A stretch of 12,099 nucleotides of DNA from an uncultured Prevotellaceae bacterium (GTDB taxonomy: Bacteria; Bacteroidota; Bacteroidia; Bacteroidales; Bacteroidaceae). Below, piece after piece: positions 5,069-12,099 of this stretch. Under the pieces are notes generated by a model, which saw nothing but the letters and a program-made list of their open reading frames with translations, was not told where the DNA came from and did not search any database. Both the position numbers and the translations under genes were made by a program. The stretch spans positions 1-12,099 of the forward strand of contig CALAEY010000126.1 in NCBI GenBank assembly GCA_937891085.1, given 5' to 3'. Every line of letters begins with the position of its first letter. The stretch's first letter is position 1.

Positions 5069-7411
5069 ATGAAAGACGTATTTTTTCCTGATAGAAGCGA
5101 ATGGAGCGCATTGCTGAAGCGCCCGTTGATAGAGGCTGAGGCACTCTTTGATACCGTCCGCCAGATCATCGGTCAGGTGAAGGAGAGGGGAGATGCTGCT
5201 GTGCTGGAGCTGGAAGCGAAGTTCGACAAGGTGCAGCTGTCGTCTCTGCAGGTGTCTGCAGAAGAGATGGACGAGGCAGAAGGCTTGGTGTCTGAGGAAC
5301 TGAAACAAGCCATCCTCACCGCCAAGGAGAATATTGCCGCCTTCCATGCCGCACAGAAGTTCGATGGCATAGAGGTGGAAACCTGTCCGGGCGTACATTG
5401 CTGGCAGAAATCAGTCCCCATTGAGAAGGTGGGACTCTATATCCCCGGTGGCACGGCTCCACTCTTCTCTACGGTGCTTATGCTGGCCGTCCCTGCACAG
5501 ATTGCCGGCTGTAAGGAAATAGTACTCTGCACCCCTCCTGCAAGAGATGGCAAAGTGCATCCAGCCGTGCTCTATGCCGCACGGGTGGCAGGTGTCAGCC
5601 GTGTGTTCAAAGCCGGTGGCGTGCAAGCCATTGCAGGAATGGCATACGGCACAGCCTCCATTCCGAAGGTCTACAAGATATTCGGTCCGGGTAACCAGTA
5701 CGTCATGGCTGCCAAGCAGTTGGTGGGCCTCCACGAAGTGGCCATCGATATGCCAGCCGGTCCTTCTGAAGTGGAGGTGCTGGCCGATGAGACCGCCAAT
5801 CCCGTATTCGTGGCAGCCGATTTGCTCAGTCAGGCAGAACACGGCGTGGACAGTCAGGCCATGCTCATCACCACATCGGAGGCATTGCTGCAGGCTGTCA
5901 GGGAAGAAGTAGAGCGTCAGCTCTCCGTATTGCCACGAAAGGACATTGCCACTAAGTCGTTGGCAAACAGTAAACTGATACAGGTACACAGCATCGATGA
6001 CGCGGTGGAGATGACCAACGAATATGCACCGGAGCACCTCATCATACAGACGAAGGACTATCATGCCGTGGCAGAACGCGTGGTGAATGCCGGGTCTGTG
6101 TTCCTTGGCAGCTATGCCTGCGAGAGTGCGGGCGACTATGCCTCTGGAACCAATCATACACTGCCGACCAACGGCTATGCGAAGGCTTACAACGGTGTGA
6201 ATCTGGACAGCTTCCACCGTAAGCTCACGTATCAGGAACTCACGGCACAGGGCCTCCGTAACATAGGCCCCGCTGTGGAAGTAATGGCTGCCAATGAGCA
6301 ACTGGACGGTCACCGCCATGCCATGACGGTGCGCTTGCAGTCGCTCGGCGATGAAGGCATGGAAACTCCAGCCTTTGATCTCAAGCGACTGACGCGTCCG
6401 AATATCAGGAACTTGAAACCCTATTCCTCTGCTCGCGATGAGTATAAGGGCGTGGAAGCCAGCGTCTTCCTCGATGCCAACGAGAATCCGTATAACAGTC
6501 CGCTGAACCGCTATCCCGATCCGCTGCAGATGCGAGTGAAGGAGAAACTGGCCGCCGTGAAAGGTGTGGCCGTGGAACAGATCTTCCTCGGAAACGGCAG
6601 CGATGAAGCCATAGACCTGCCATACCGCTGCTTTACCCGTCCGGGCATTGACAATGTGGTGGCCATAGAGCCTACATACGGCATGTATAAGGTCTGTGCC
6701 GACATCAACGATGTGGAATATCGTCCCGTGTTGCTCGATGAGCATTTCCAAATCACGGCGGACAAACTGTTGGCCGCCTGCGATGCACATACCAAGATCA
6801 TCTGGATATGCTCTCCTAACAATCCAACGGGAAACAGCATCAATCCTGCGGAGGTGCAGAAGGTGATAGAGCAGTTCCGTGGCATCGTGATAGTGGATGA
6901 GGCCTATTCCGATTTCTCGGCACAGAAACCTTGGCGACTGACACTGGAGGAGCATCCTAACCTTATCGTACTCAATACGTTCAGTAAGGCATGGGGACGG
7001 GCAGCTATGCGTCTCGGCATGGCGTTTGCCAGCAAGGAGATCATCTCTATATTTAATAAGGTGAAATACCCTTACAACGTGAACCAACTGACACAGCAGG
7101 AGGCTCTTGCCGCTCTGGATAAGGCCGCAGAGGTGAAGCTTTGGGTGGATGACATCCTGCGAGAGCGCACCACGCTGATGGAGCGTTTCGCAGCGCTGGA
7201 GATATGTGATAAAGTCTATCCTACAGACGCGAACTTCTTTCTGGCGAAGGTGACGGATGCCAATCGCATCTACCAATACTTGGTGAGTGAGGGCATCATC
7301 GTGCGCAACAGAAATAAGGTGGCTCTCTGCGGCAACTGTCTGCGCATCACCATCGGTACGCCGGAGGAGAATAAAACCCTGCTGCACTCGTTGAGTGGGT
7401 TTAGGGTTTAG
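5069..7411 (+). CDS. hisD: Fused histidinol dehydrogenase and histidinol-phosphate aminotransferase (HisD-HisC)
   Basis: One 780-residue open frame carries two enzymes. Residues 1 to about 428 are HisD (histidinol to histidine, NAD and zinc dependent): GPGNQYV at 207-212, zinc ligands Gln255 and His258 in SQAEHG, Asp356 in AGDYASG and His415 in GHRHAM, catalytic Glu322-His323 in PEHL. Residues 431-780 are HisC, a PLP aminotransferase: DANENPY at 469-475, SPNNPTG at 582-588, Asp610, Tyr613, the PLP Lys640 in TFSKAWG, and Arg759 in LRITIG. Most bacteria have separate adjacent genes. Met431 (base 6359) sits exactly where a separate HisC would start, so internal initiation could also yield free HisC. 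The last residues (GFRV) and the stop codon come from the heptamer array downstream. Both domains look complete and active. Confidence 0.93.
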   Translation: MKDVFFPDRSEWSALLKRPLIEAEALFDTVRQIIGQVKERGDAAVLELEAKFDKVQLSSLQVSAEEMDEAEGLVSEELKQAILTAKENIAAFHAAQKFDGIEVETCPGVHCWQKSVPIEKVGLYIPGGTAPLFSTVLMLAVPAQIAGCKEIVLCTPPARDGKVHPAVLYAARVAGVSRVFKAGGVQAIAGMAYGTASIPKVYKIFGPGNQYVMAAKQLVGLHEVAIDMPAGPSEVEVLADETANPVFVAADLLSQAEHGVDSQAMLITTSEALLQAVREEVERQLSVLPRKDIATKSLANSKLIQVHSIDDAVEMTNEYAPEHLIIQTKDYHAVAERVVNAGSVFLGSYACESAGDYASGTNHTLPTNGYAKAYNGVNLDSFHRKLTYQELTAQGLRNIGPAVEVMAANEQLDGHRHAMTVRLQSLGDEGMETPAFDLKRLTRPNIRNLKPYSSARDEYKGVEASVFLDANENPYNSPLNRYPDPLQMRVKEKLAAVKGVAVEQIFLGNGSDEAIDLPYRCFTRPGIDNVVAIEPTYGMYKVCADINDVEYRPVLLDEHFQITADKLLAACDAHTKIIWICSPNNPTGNSINPAEVQKVIEQFRGIVIVDEAYSDFSAQKPWRLTLEEHPNLIVLNTFSKAWGRAAMRLGMAFASKEIISIFNKVKYPYNVNQLTQQEALAALDKAAEVKLWVDDILRERTTLMERFAALEICDKVYPTDANFFLAKVTDANRIYQYLVSEGIIVRNRNKVALCGNCLRITIGTPEENKTLLHSLSGFRV

Positions 7412-7546
7412 AGTTTAGGGTTTAGGGTTTAGGGTTTAGGGTTTGGGGTTTAGAGTTTAGAGTTTAGGGTTTAGAGTTTAGGGTTTAGGGTTTAGAGTTT
7501 AGAGTTTAGGGTTTAATGTTTAATGTTTAACGTTTAACGTTCAATG
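7400..7546 (+). repeat. Heptamer tandem array TTTAGGG type, 21 contiguous units
   Basis: Twenty-one 7-base units in unbroken phase. Units 1-16 are TTTAGGG or TTTAGAG (one TTTGGGG), then TTTAATG twice, TTTAACG twice, and a final TTCAATG. The hisDC stop codon TAG (7409-7411) lies in unit 2 and the hisB ATG (7544-7546) is the end of unit 21, so the array is the entire spacer. The 5' units are G-rich and the 3' units drift towards AT-rich near the start codon. The unit equals the plant-type telomere repeat, but the flanks are ordinary bacterial his genes. Confidence 0.95.
7418..7448 (+). other. Potential G-quadruplex in the hisDC-hisB spacer
   Basis: Five consecutive G-tracts at 7418-7420, 7425-7427, 7432-7434, 7439-7441 and 7445-7448 are separated by TTTA or TTT. 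This satisfies the strict G3-N1-7 four-tract rule on the coding strand, hence in the mRNA. Telomeric repeats of this sequence are known to form quadruplexes in vitro; a role here is inference. Confidence 0.65.
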
Positions 7547-8692
7547 AAAAAAGTCCTTTTTATCGACCGTGACGGCACGCTGGTCATCGAACCGCCTATC
7601 ACCTATCAGGTGGATACTTTCGAGCAGTTGGAGTTCTATCCAGGCGTGATGCACCATCTGGGCTTCATCCGCTCCAAACTCGACTTTGAGTTTGCGCTGG
7701 TGAGCAATCAAGACGGATTGGGGAAACCCTCCTATCCGCGTGAGCGCTTCGATGCCATTCAGCGACTCATCATGCAGACACTGGAAGGGGAGGGTATCAC
7801 CTTCGATGAAATCTATATAGATCCCAGTACGCCAGAGGAGCATTCGCCCAACCGAAAGCCTCGTACGGGCATGCTGGGAAAGTACATCGACAATCCGGAG
7901 TACGACTTGGCGGGCAGCTTCGTGATAGGCGACCGCTACACGGATGTGGAATTGGCACACAATCTGGGATGCAAGGCCATCTTGCTGCAAAAGGATAAGA
8001 GTTCCTTGCGACTGAAGAGCGAGGGAGGCGAAACGGAAGTGCCAGGATTGGCAGAAGATTGCGTCTTGGCCACTACCGACTGGGCACGTGTGGCAGAATT
8101 TCTCTTCGCGGGAGAGCGCACTGCCGAAGTGCATCGTGTGACCTCTGAGACCGATGTGTATGTGTGGCTCAATATCGACGGCACGGGGACATGCACCATA
8201 GATACAGGCTTGGGCTTCTTCGACCACATGTTGGAGCAGATAGGAAGGCATGGCGGCATGGACTTCACGATAAAGGTGAAGGGCGACCTCCACGTGGATG
8301 AGCACCACACCATAGAAGATACGGCCATCGCACTGGGAGAGTGTCTGTATCAGGCACTTGGCAGTAAGCGCGGCATTGAGCGTTACGGCTTTGCCCTTCC
8401 CATGGATGACTGTCTCTGTCAGGTGTGTCTCGATTTTGGCGGTCGTCCGTGGCTCGTCTGGGACGCAGAGTTTCATCGGGAGAAGATAGGCGAGATGCCT
8501 ACGGAGATGTTCCTCCACTTCTTCAAGTCGCTCAGCGACAATGCCCGTATGAACCTCAACATCAAGGCCGAAGGTGCCAACGAGCACCACAAGATAGAGG
8601 GCATATTCAAGGCATTGGCACGGGCATTGAAGATGGCTGTGCGGAGAGATATTTACCACTATGAGCTTCCGAGCTCTAAGGGTCTTCTTTAA
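7544..8692 (+). CDS. hisB: Bifunctional histidinol-phosphatase / imidazoleglycerol-phosphate dehydratase
   Basis: The 382-residue protein joins two steps. Residues 1 to about 165 are a HAD phosphatase: DRDGT with Asp8 and Asp10, SNQDG at 54-58, Lys105 in NRKP, and GDRYTD at 129-134. Residues from about 195 to 382 are the dehydratase (HisB-C): DTGLGFFDHML at 220-230, metal-binding EHHTIED at 253-259 and EHHKIE at 347-352, ending PSSKGLL. In E. coli HisB a loop with three Cys and one His before RKP binds zinc; here the equivalent stretch IDPSTPEEHSPN has none of these four residues at the aligned positions. The start codon is the last three bases of the heptamer array and has no Shine-Dalgarno site. 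It is the last his gene in the cluster; tcdA starts 11 bases on. Confidence 0.96.
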   Translation: MKKVLFIDRDGTLVIEPPITYQVDTFEQLEFYPGVMHHLGFIRSKLDFEFALVSNQDGLGKPSYPRERFDAIQRLIMQTLEGEGITFDEIYIDPSTPEEHSPNRKPRTGMLGKYIDNPEYDLAGSFVIGDRYTDVELAHNLGCKAILLQKDKSSLRLKSEGGETEVPGLAEDCVLATTDWARVAEFLFAGERTAEVHRVTSETDVYVWLNIDGTGTCTIDTGLGFFDHMLEQIGRHGGMDFTIKVKGDLHVDEHHTIEDTAIALGECLYQALGSKRGIERYGFALPMDDCLCQVCLDFGGRPWLVWDAEFHREKIGEMPTEMFLHFFKSLSDNARMNLNIKAEGANEHHKIEGIFKALARALKMAVRRDIYHYELPSSKGLL

Positions 8693-8703
8693 GTTCTAAG
8701 TAA

Positions 8704-9504
8704 ATGAAAGATAGGGGAATATTTAGGCGTACGGAGCTCCTTTTAGGAGCAGATAAGATGGAGCTACTGGCACAGAAGCGCGTGATAATCTTCGGTGTCG
8801 GTGGTGTAGGTAGCTGGTGTGCAGAAAGTTTGATACGTTCGGGCATCGGACACCTCACTATCGTAGATTCCGATCGCGTTTGCATCACCAACGTCAACCG
8901 TCAGCTTATGGCTACCATGCATACGGTGGGACAGGTGAAGGTCGATGCACTCAAGACCCGTTTGCTTGAGATAAATCCTGAAGCAGATATCACTGCGTTG
9001 CAAAAAGTGTATACGGAGGAGACCGCGGACGATTTTCAGATAGAGACCTACGACTATATCATAGATGCCATAGATAGCTTAAAGGACAAGGTGCTCCTTA
9101 TACAACGAGCTACTCGTACCAAAGCTGGTTTTTTCTCATCCATGGGTGCAGCGCTGAAGATAGACCCCACTAAGATACAGGTCGCAGAGTTCTGGAAAGT
9201 AAAAGGCGACCCTTTAGCACGCGCTTTGCGTCAGCGTTTTAAGAAGCAAGGAGTCTATCCTGCACGCAAGTTCAAATGTGTTTTCAGTGAAGAATTGGTG
9301 CAGAATCAAGGTGTAAACCGTTCTTGTGGCACCAGTATGTGTCTTTGCCCCAAGGCAATGAGTGGTCCTGGTGATCCTGCCTTGCTCAATCATGAATGGT
9401 GTACCTCCAAGGCTCAAATCAACGGCACATTAGCACACATCACCGCCATCTTCGGCTTCATGCTTGCAGGTCTGGTGATGGAGAGTATTTTGAATGAAGA
9501 ATAG
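8704..9504 (+). CDS. tcdA: tRNA threonylcarbamoyladenosine dehydratase
   Basis: An E1-like (ThiF/MoeB superfamily) enzyme that uses ATP to cyclise t6A at position 37 of ANN-decoding tRNAs to ct6A. Its 266 residues are the usual length. Visible: the nucleotide-binding loop GVGGVGSWCAESL at 31-43; VDSDRVCITNVNRQ at 54-67, the ATP-binding Asp and Asn-x-x-Arg region; and DYIIDAIDSLKDK at 117-129, followed by the TcdA-typical KVKGDPLARALRQRFKK at 165-181. It lies 11 bases after hisB with no visible promoter, so it is probably read with the his operon. The downstream membrane protein starts inside its last codons. E1-like family is certain and the TcdA assignment is strong. Confidence 0.9.
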   Translation: MKDRGIFRRTELLLGADKMELLAQKRVIIFGVGGVGSWCAESLIRSGIGHLTIVDSDRVCITNVNRQLMATMHTVGQVKVDALKTRLLEINPEADITALQKVYTEETADDFQIETYDYIIDAIDSLKDKVLLIQRATRTKAGFFSSMGAALKIDPTKIQVAEFWKVKGDPLARALRQRFKKQGVYPARKFKCVFSEELVQNQGVNRSCGTSMCLCPKAMSGPGDPALLNHEWCTSKAQINGTLAHITAIFGFMLAGLVMESILNEE

Positions 9505-10558
9505 AGTGATGTCAAAGAATAAAAGAATATATGGAAGATGGATACTGACCATGCTTGTGGGCATTGGTATCTTCTTATTGTGTCTTTTTCCTTTGAGGGC
9601 TTTATTGAACTATCACGAAGAGTCGCACCTCTTCAGATGGACAACCTACTACTTCAGAGAGCAGATGGCATCGTGGCAAGGGATTCAGGAGTATGTGGCT
9701 TCATTCATCGTGCAGTTCTTCTACGTGGCTGCCCTCGGAAGCCTTATCCTTGCGGTGATGGTCATGGCATTTCAGCGACTCACATGGTGGCTGCTGAAGC
9801 GAGTGGGGAGGTGGAAAGTACCACTCTATCTGCTAAGTTTCCTCCCCGCTCTCGGCTTGTTCTTCTACTGCTTCATTCCGAAGGAATACCTGAACAACGA
9901 GCAATTCCGTGAGATAGTGACATACGACTATCTGGAGCGTACACATCAGTGGGAAGCGATACTGAAGCAGACGAAATCGGACCCTCCGAAAACGGAGTGC
10001 GGCATCTGGTGTACAAACTATGCCTTAGCGATGACTGGATGTCTGGATCAGATGGAGTCTTATCCGCAATGCGGTCCGCAGGGATTGCTCAACGATGCCA
10101 TGCAGAAGCCGTCGTTCTCCCTCTATTCCATGAGCGATATCTATTTTCAATTAGGATGTGTCAACGAAGCAGAGCGCATAGCTTTCAATGCGAAGCAATA
10201 TCTGCCCAATGAGCATAAGAGCGGGAGGCTTTACAGGCGTTTAGCAGAAGCAAACATCGTGAATGGGCATTACGACATAGCGGCCAAGTATTTGCATTTC
10301 TTGGAGTCCACTATCTTTTATCGCAACTTTGCCAAGCGTTGGCTCTCTGATATGGGGGATGAGGCCAAAGTGGAAGCTGCTTATGGTCGTATGCGACAGC
10401 TCCGTCAGAAGGAGAATCGTTGGCTCACTTCCAATGCGAAGGAGATAATGCTTTTACGGTTAGTTGACGAGAACAAAGAAAACCAAATGGCATTTAACTA
10501 TCTGGTAGCTTACAGATTACTGCAACTGGGATATATCCAAAACGATAACGAAAGATGA
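9494..10558 (+). CDS. Membrane protein of unknown function, three N-terminal helices and a helical soluble domain
   Basis: The 354 residues have hydrophobic segments at about 16-36, 68-92 and 109-127 and then a 225-residue soluble part. Two tetratricopeptide-like helix pairs are suggestive (IYFQLGCVNEAERIAFNAKQ, then AEANIVNGHYDIAAKYLHFL). It resembles the Bacteroidetes family I know as DUF6057, which cannot be checked here. No catalytic motif is visible. The ATG at 9494 overlaps the tcdA end by 11 bases; an alternative ATG at 9509 (MSKNKR) begins 5 bases after the tcdA stop and is equally credible. Its stop overlaps the start of the downstream lipoprotein gene in ATGA, indicating translational coupling and a joint role. 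Confidence 0.8.
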   Translation: MKNRVMSKNKRIYGRWILTMLVGIGIFLLCLFPLRALLNYHEESHLFRWTTYYFREQMASWQGIQEYVASFIVQFFYVAALGSLILAVMVMAFQRLTWWLLKRVGRWKVPLYLLSFLPALGLFFYCFIPKEYLNNEQFREIVTYDYLERTHQWEAILKQTKSDPPKTECGIWCTNYALAMTGCLDQMESYPQCGPQGLLNDAMQKPSFSLYSMSDIYFQLGCVNEAERIAFNAKQYLPNEHKSGRLYRRLAEANIVNGHYDIAAKYLHFLESTIFYRNFAKRWLSDMGDEAKVEAAYGRMRQLRQKENRWLTSNAKEIMLLRLVDENKENQMAFNYLVAYRLLQLGYIQNDNER

Positions 10559-12033
10559 CACGCTTAGTATATATATGGCTTACGATCAGCCTTTTAGTTG
10601 GCTGTACTTCACTTCCGGAGCATCCGCAAATCAGTGATGCCCTGCCGCCTATATTCCCAGATTATATAGGTGTCACAATCCCCGATGGCATCGCTCCGCT
10701 GAATTTCGACGTGAAAGGGCATAAGGGGGCGGAAGTCATCGACGTCATAGTGAAAGGCGGAAAGGGTGGTGAGCTGCATACCAATGGCAAGTATGCCCGT
10801 TTCGACATGGAAGAATGGCATGCACTGATTCATCAGAATGTAGGCGACAGTCTCACTCTGACCGTAAGCATTAGGGAAGATGGTGCATGGACGCAATATA
10901 AGCCTTTCAGCATCTATGTGAGTGCTGATGCGTTGCAGGAATGGGGATTGACATACCGAAGAGTGCCGCCTGGCTATGATGCATATGGAAAGATGGGACT
11001 CTATCAGCGTGAACTCAGCAGTTTCGAGGAACAGGCATTGGTGGAGAATACGGCTATTGATCAGAATTGCGTCAACTGCCACACCATGAATCGCGGAAAT
11101 GCCGAACAATTCACTTTCCATGTCAGAGGGAAATACGGAGCGACGATCGTTGGCAATAATGGCAATATGGACGTACTGACCCCTCAGAATCAAGAACTTG
11201 GCGGCGGAATGGTGTATCCGTTCTGGCATCCTTCGGGAGAGTATATCGCCTATTCCACGAATGACACCCATCAGAATTTCCACCAACTGAACGATCTGCG
11301 TGTGGAGGTGTATGATAGGAAGTCGGACCTCATCCTCTATAAGCCATCTACCCATGAGATACTCCTCGACAGTATAGTGGCAAGGTCCGATTTACTGGAG
11401 AATTATCCAGCCTTCTCTCCAGACGGCGAATGGCTCTATTTCACATCGGCACAGCGCGTAGACACTATTTGGAAGAATTACCAAGAGATCCAGTACGACA
11501 TCTGCCGTATCCGTTTTGATGCCGCAACGGGACAGTTAGCCGACAGCATAGAGACGGTGGTGGATGCCCGCAGTATGGGAAAGAGTGCCAATATGCCTCG
11601 CATCTCTTTTGATGGTAGGTTCTTGCTCTACACGCTCTCCGATTATGGCTGTTTTCCTATCTGGCATCCGGAGGCCGATCTGTGGATGATGGATCTGGAG
11701 ACGGGAGAGTCTTTCCCTCTCGATGAGGCGAATAGTGACGACTCTGAGAGTTTCCACAACTGGAGTCTCAATTCCCGTTGGATCGTTTTCACTACGCGAA
11801 GAGATGACGGCCTCTACACTACACTCTATCTGGCACACATCGATGAGCAAGGAAAGGCATCAAAGCCTTTCTGTCTGCCACAACAGAATCCGAAGGAATA
11901 CTTTGCAGAAACCATCTATTCCTTTAATACACCGGAATTTGTGCAGACGCAGATTCATCGTGAGGCCTCACAACTGTACAAACGCTTGCTGGGCAGTGAG
12001 CGCGTTTCCACTGATCTGAAAGTAGCGAATTAG
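10555..12033 (+). CDS. TolB-like beta-propeller lipoprotein with a CxxCH haem c motif
   Basis: A 492-residue exported protein. Residues 1-17 are a lipoprotein signal peptide ending in the lipobox LVGC (Cys17). Residues about 32-150 form a beta-rich domain with no family I can name. CVNCH at 172-176 is a canonical haem c attachment site (Cys172, Cys175, His176). From about 220 onward there are TolB/WD40-like blades: PFWHPSGEYIAYST (222-235), PAFSPDGEWLYFTS (285-298), PRISFDGRFLLYT (348-360), HNWSLNSRWIVFTT (401-414). No lipoprotein export signal rich in acidic residues follows Cys17, so surface export is uncertain. It overlaps the upstream membrane-protein gene by 4 bases. The haem motif suggests a periplasmic or outer-membrane electron-transfer or sensing role, but function is unknown. 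Confidence 0.83.
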   Translation: MTRLVYIWLTISLLVGCTSLPEHPQISDALPPIFPDYIGVTIPDGIAPLNFDVKGHKGAEVIDVIVKGGKGGELHTNGKYARFDMEEWHALIHQNVGDSLTLTVSIREDGAWTQYKPFSIYVSADALQEWGLTYRRVPPGYDAYGKMGLYQRELSSFEEQALVENTAIDQNCVNCHTMNRGNAEQFTFHVRGKYGATIVGNNGNMDVLTPQNQELGGGMVYPFWHPSGEYIAYSTNDTHQNFHQLNDLRVEVYDRKSDLILYKPSTHEILLDSIVARSDLLENYPAFSPDGEWLYFTSAQRVDTIWKNYQEIQYDICRIRFDAATGQLADSIETVVDARSMGKSANMPRISFDGRFLLYTLSDYGCFPIWHPEADLWMMDLETGESFPLDEANSDDSESFHNWSLNSRWIVFTTRRDDGLYTTLYLAHIDEQGKASKPFCLPQQNPKEYFAETIYSFNTPEFVQTQIHREASQLYKRLLGSERVSTDLKVAN

Positions 12034-12099
12034 AATTTTATTATTACCTTTCCTCTATAAAACCGAAAAGAAATCTCCGCAGAAGTAACTAAAAATGGG
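12034..12099. other. AT-rich tail after the lipoprotein gene
   Basis: No terminator hairpin is visible in these 66 bases. An ATG at 12095-12097 after an A-run could begin another gene beyond the window, but nothing supports it. Confidence 0.3.

Noticed and set aside
5411..7387. Long open frame on the minus strand (658 codons) opposite hisDC
   Set aside because: It is antisense to two complete enzyme domains with all catalytic motifs, shows no family resemblance and is rich in His, Leu and Cys as expected from reversed codons. It is a shadow frame.
7400..7546. Eukaryotic telomere or chimeric contamination, because of TTTAGGG units
   Set aside because: The array is internal, short, degenerate and merges seamlessly with the coding ends of hisDC and hisB; the drift to TTTAATG and TTTAACG is not telomeric.
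7541..8659. Minus-strand open frame opposite hisB
   Set aside because: It mirrors the whole hisB gene, has no recognisable domain and no promoter or start context.

Overview
The window looks like a chromosomal segment from a Bacteroidales bacterium, probably a Prevotella-type genus. The evidence is gene content and order (mutY-ssb-gldE, then hisG-hisD-hisC-hisB), promoters that fit the Bacteroidetes -33/-7 pattern (a TTG-type box, about 20 bases, then TAnnTTTG) rather than the E. coli pattern, and mostly weak Shine-Dalgarno signals. All convincing genes lie on the + strand; long minus-strand open frames are shadows of the real genes.

Region by region. (1) 1-650: a HicA/HicB toxin-antitoxin pair. 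The hicA part is cut by the window edge and its N-terminal part is not recognisable. hicB is complete and ends at a strong hairpin terminator. (2) 651-968: a non-coding stretch with short repeats, T-runs and an eight-G run, ending in a promoter that touches the mutY start. (3) 969-3878: mutY (adenine glycosylase), ssb with its own promoter, and gldE, a DUF21/CBS/CorC membrane protein that starts at TTG. (4) 3879-8692: a histidine operon. It has a promoter, a 16-codon leader peptide with four consecutive His codons, mutually exclusive RNA hairpins ending in a terminator, then hisG, an in-frame hisD-hisC fusion of 780 residues, and a bifunctional hisB. (5) 8704-12033: tcdA (tRNA t6A dehydratase), a three-helix membrane protein of unknown function, and a TolB-like lipoprotein with one CxxCH haem-binding motif. 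These three are tightly packed, the last two overlapping their upstream neighbours by 11 and 4 bases.

The two most interesting things are regulatory or structural. First, the his leader can be folded by hand into a complete attenuator: a 1:2 hairpin with the leader stop codon in its loop, a 2:3 antiterminator and a 3:4 terminator, placed so that stalling at the His codons would give read-through. Second, the spacers of the his operon consist largely of heptanucleotide tandem repeats of unrelated sequence: AATTGAG-type and CATAATT-type between hisG and hisDC, and 21 contiguous TTTAGGG-type units between hisDC and hisB. The last array supplies the stop codon of hisDC and the start codon of hisB and holds a perfect G-quadruplex motif. 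A fourth heptamer (AACTGTC, two copies) lies near hicB. The shared period of seven suggests a common generating process or function in intergenic DNA.

HisG, HisD, HisC and HisB cover the first step and the four activities of steps 6, 7, 8, 9 and 10 (dehydratase, aminotransferase, phosphatase, two-step dehydrogenase) of histidine synthesis. The middle steps (hisI/E, hisA, hisH, hisF) are not in the window.
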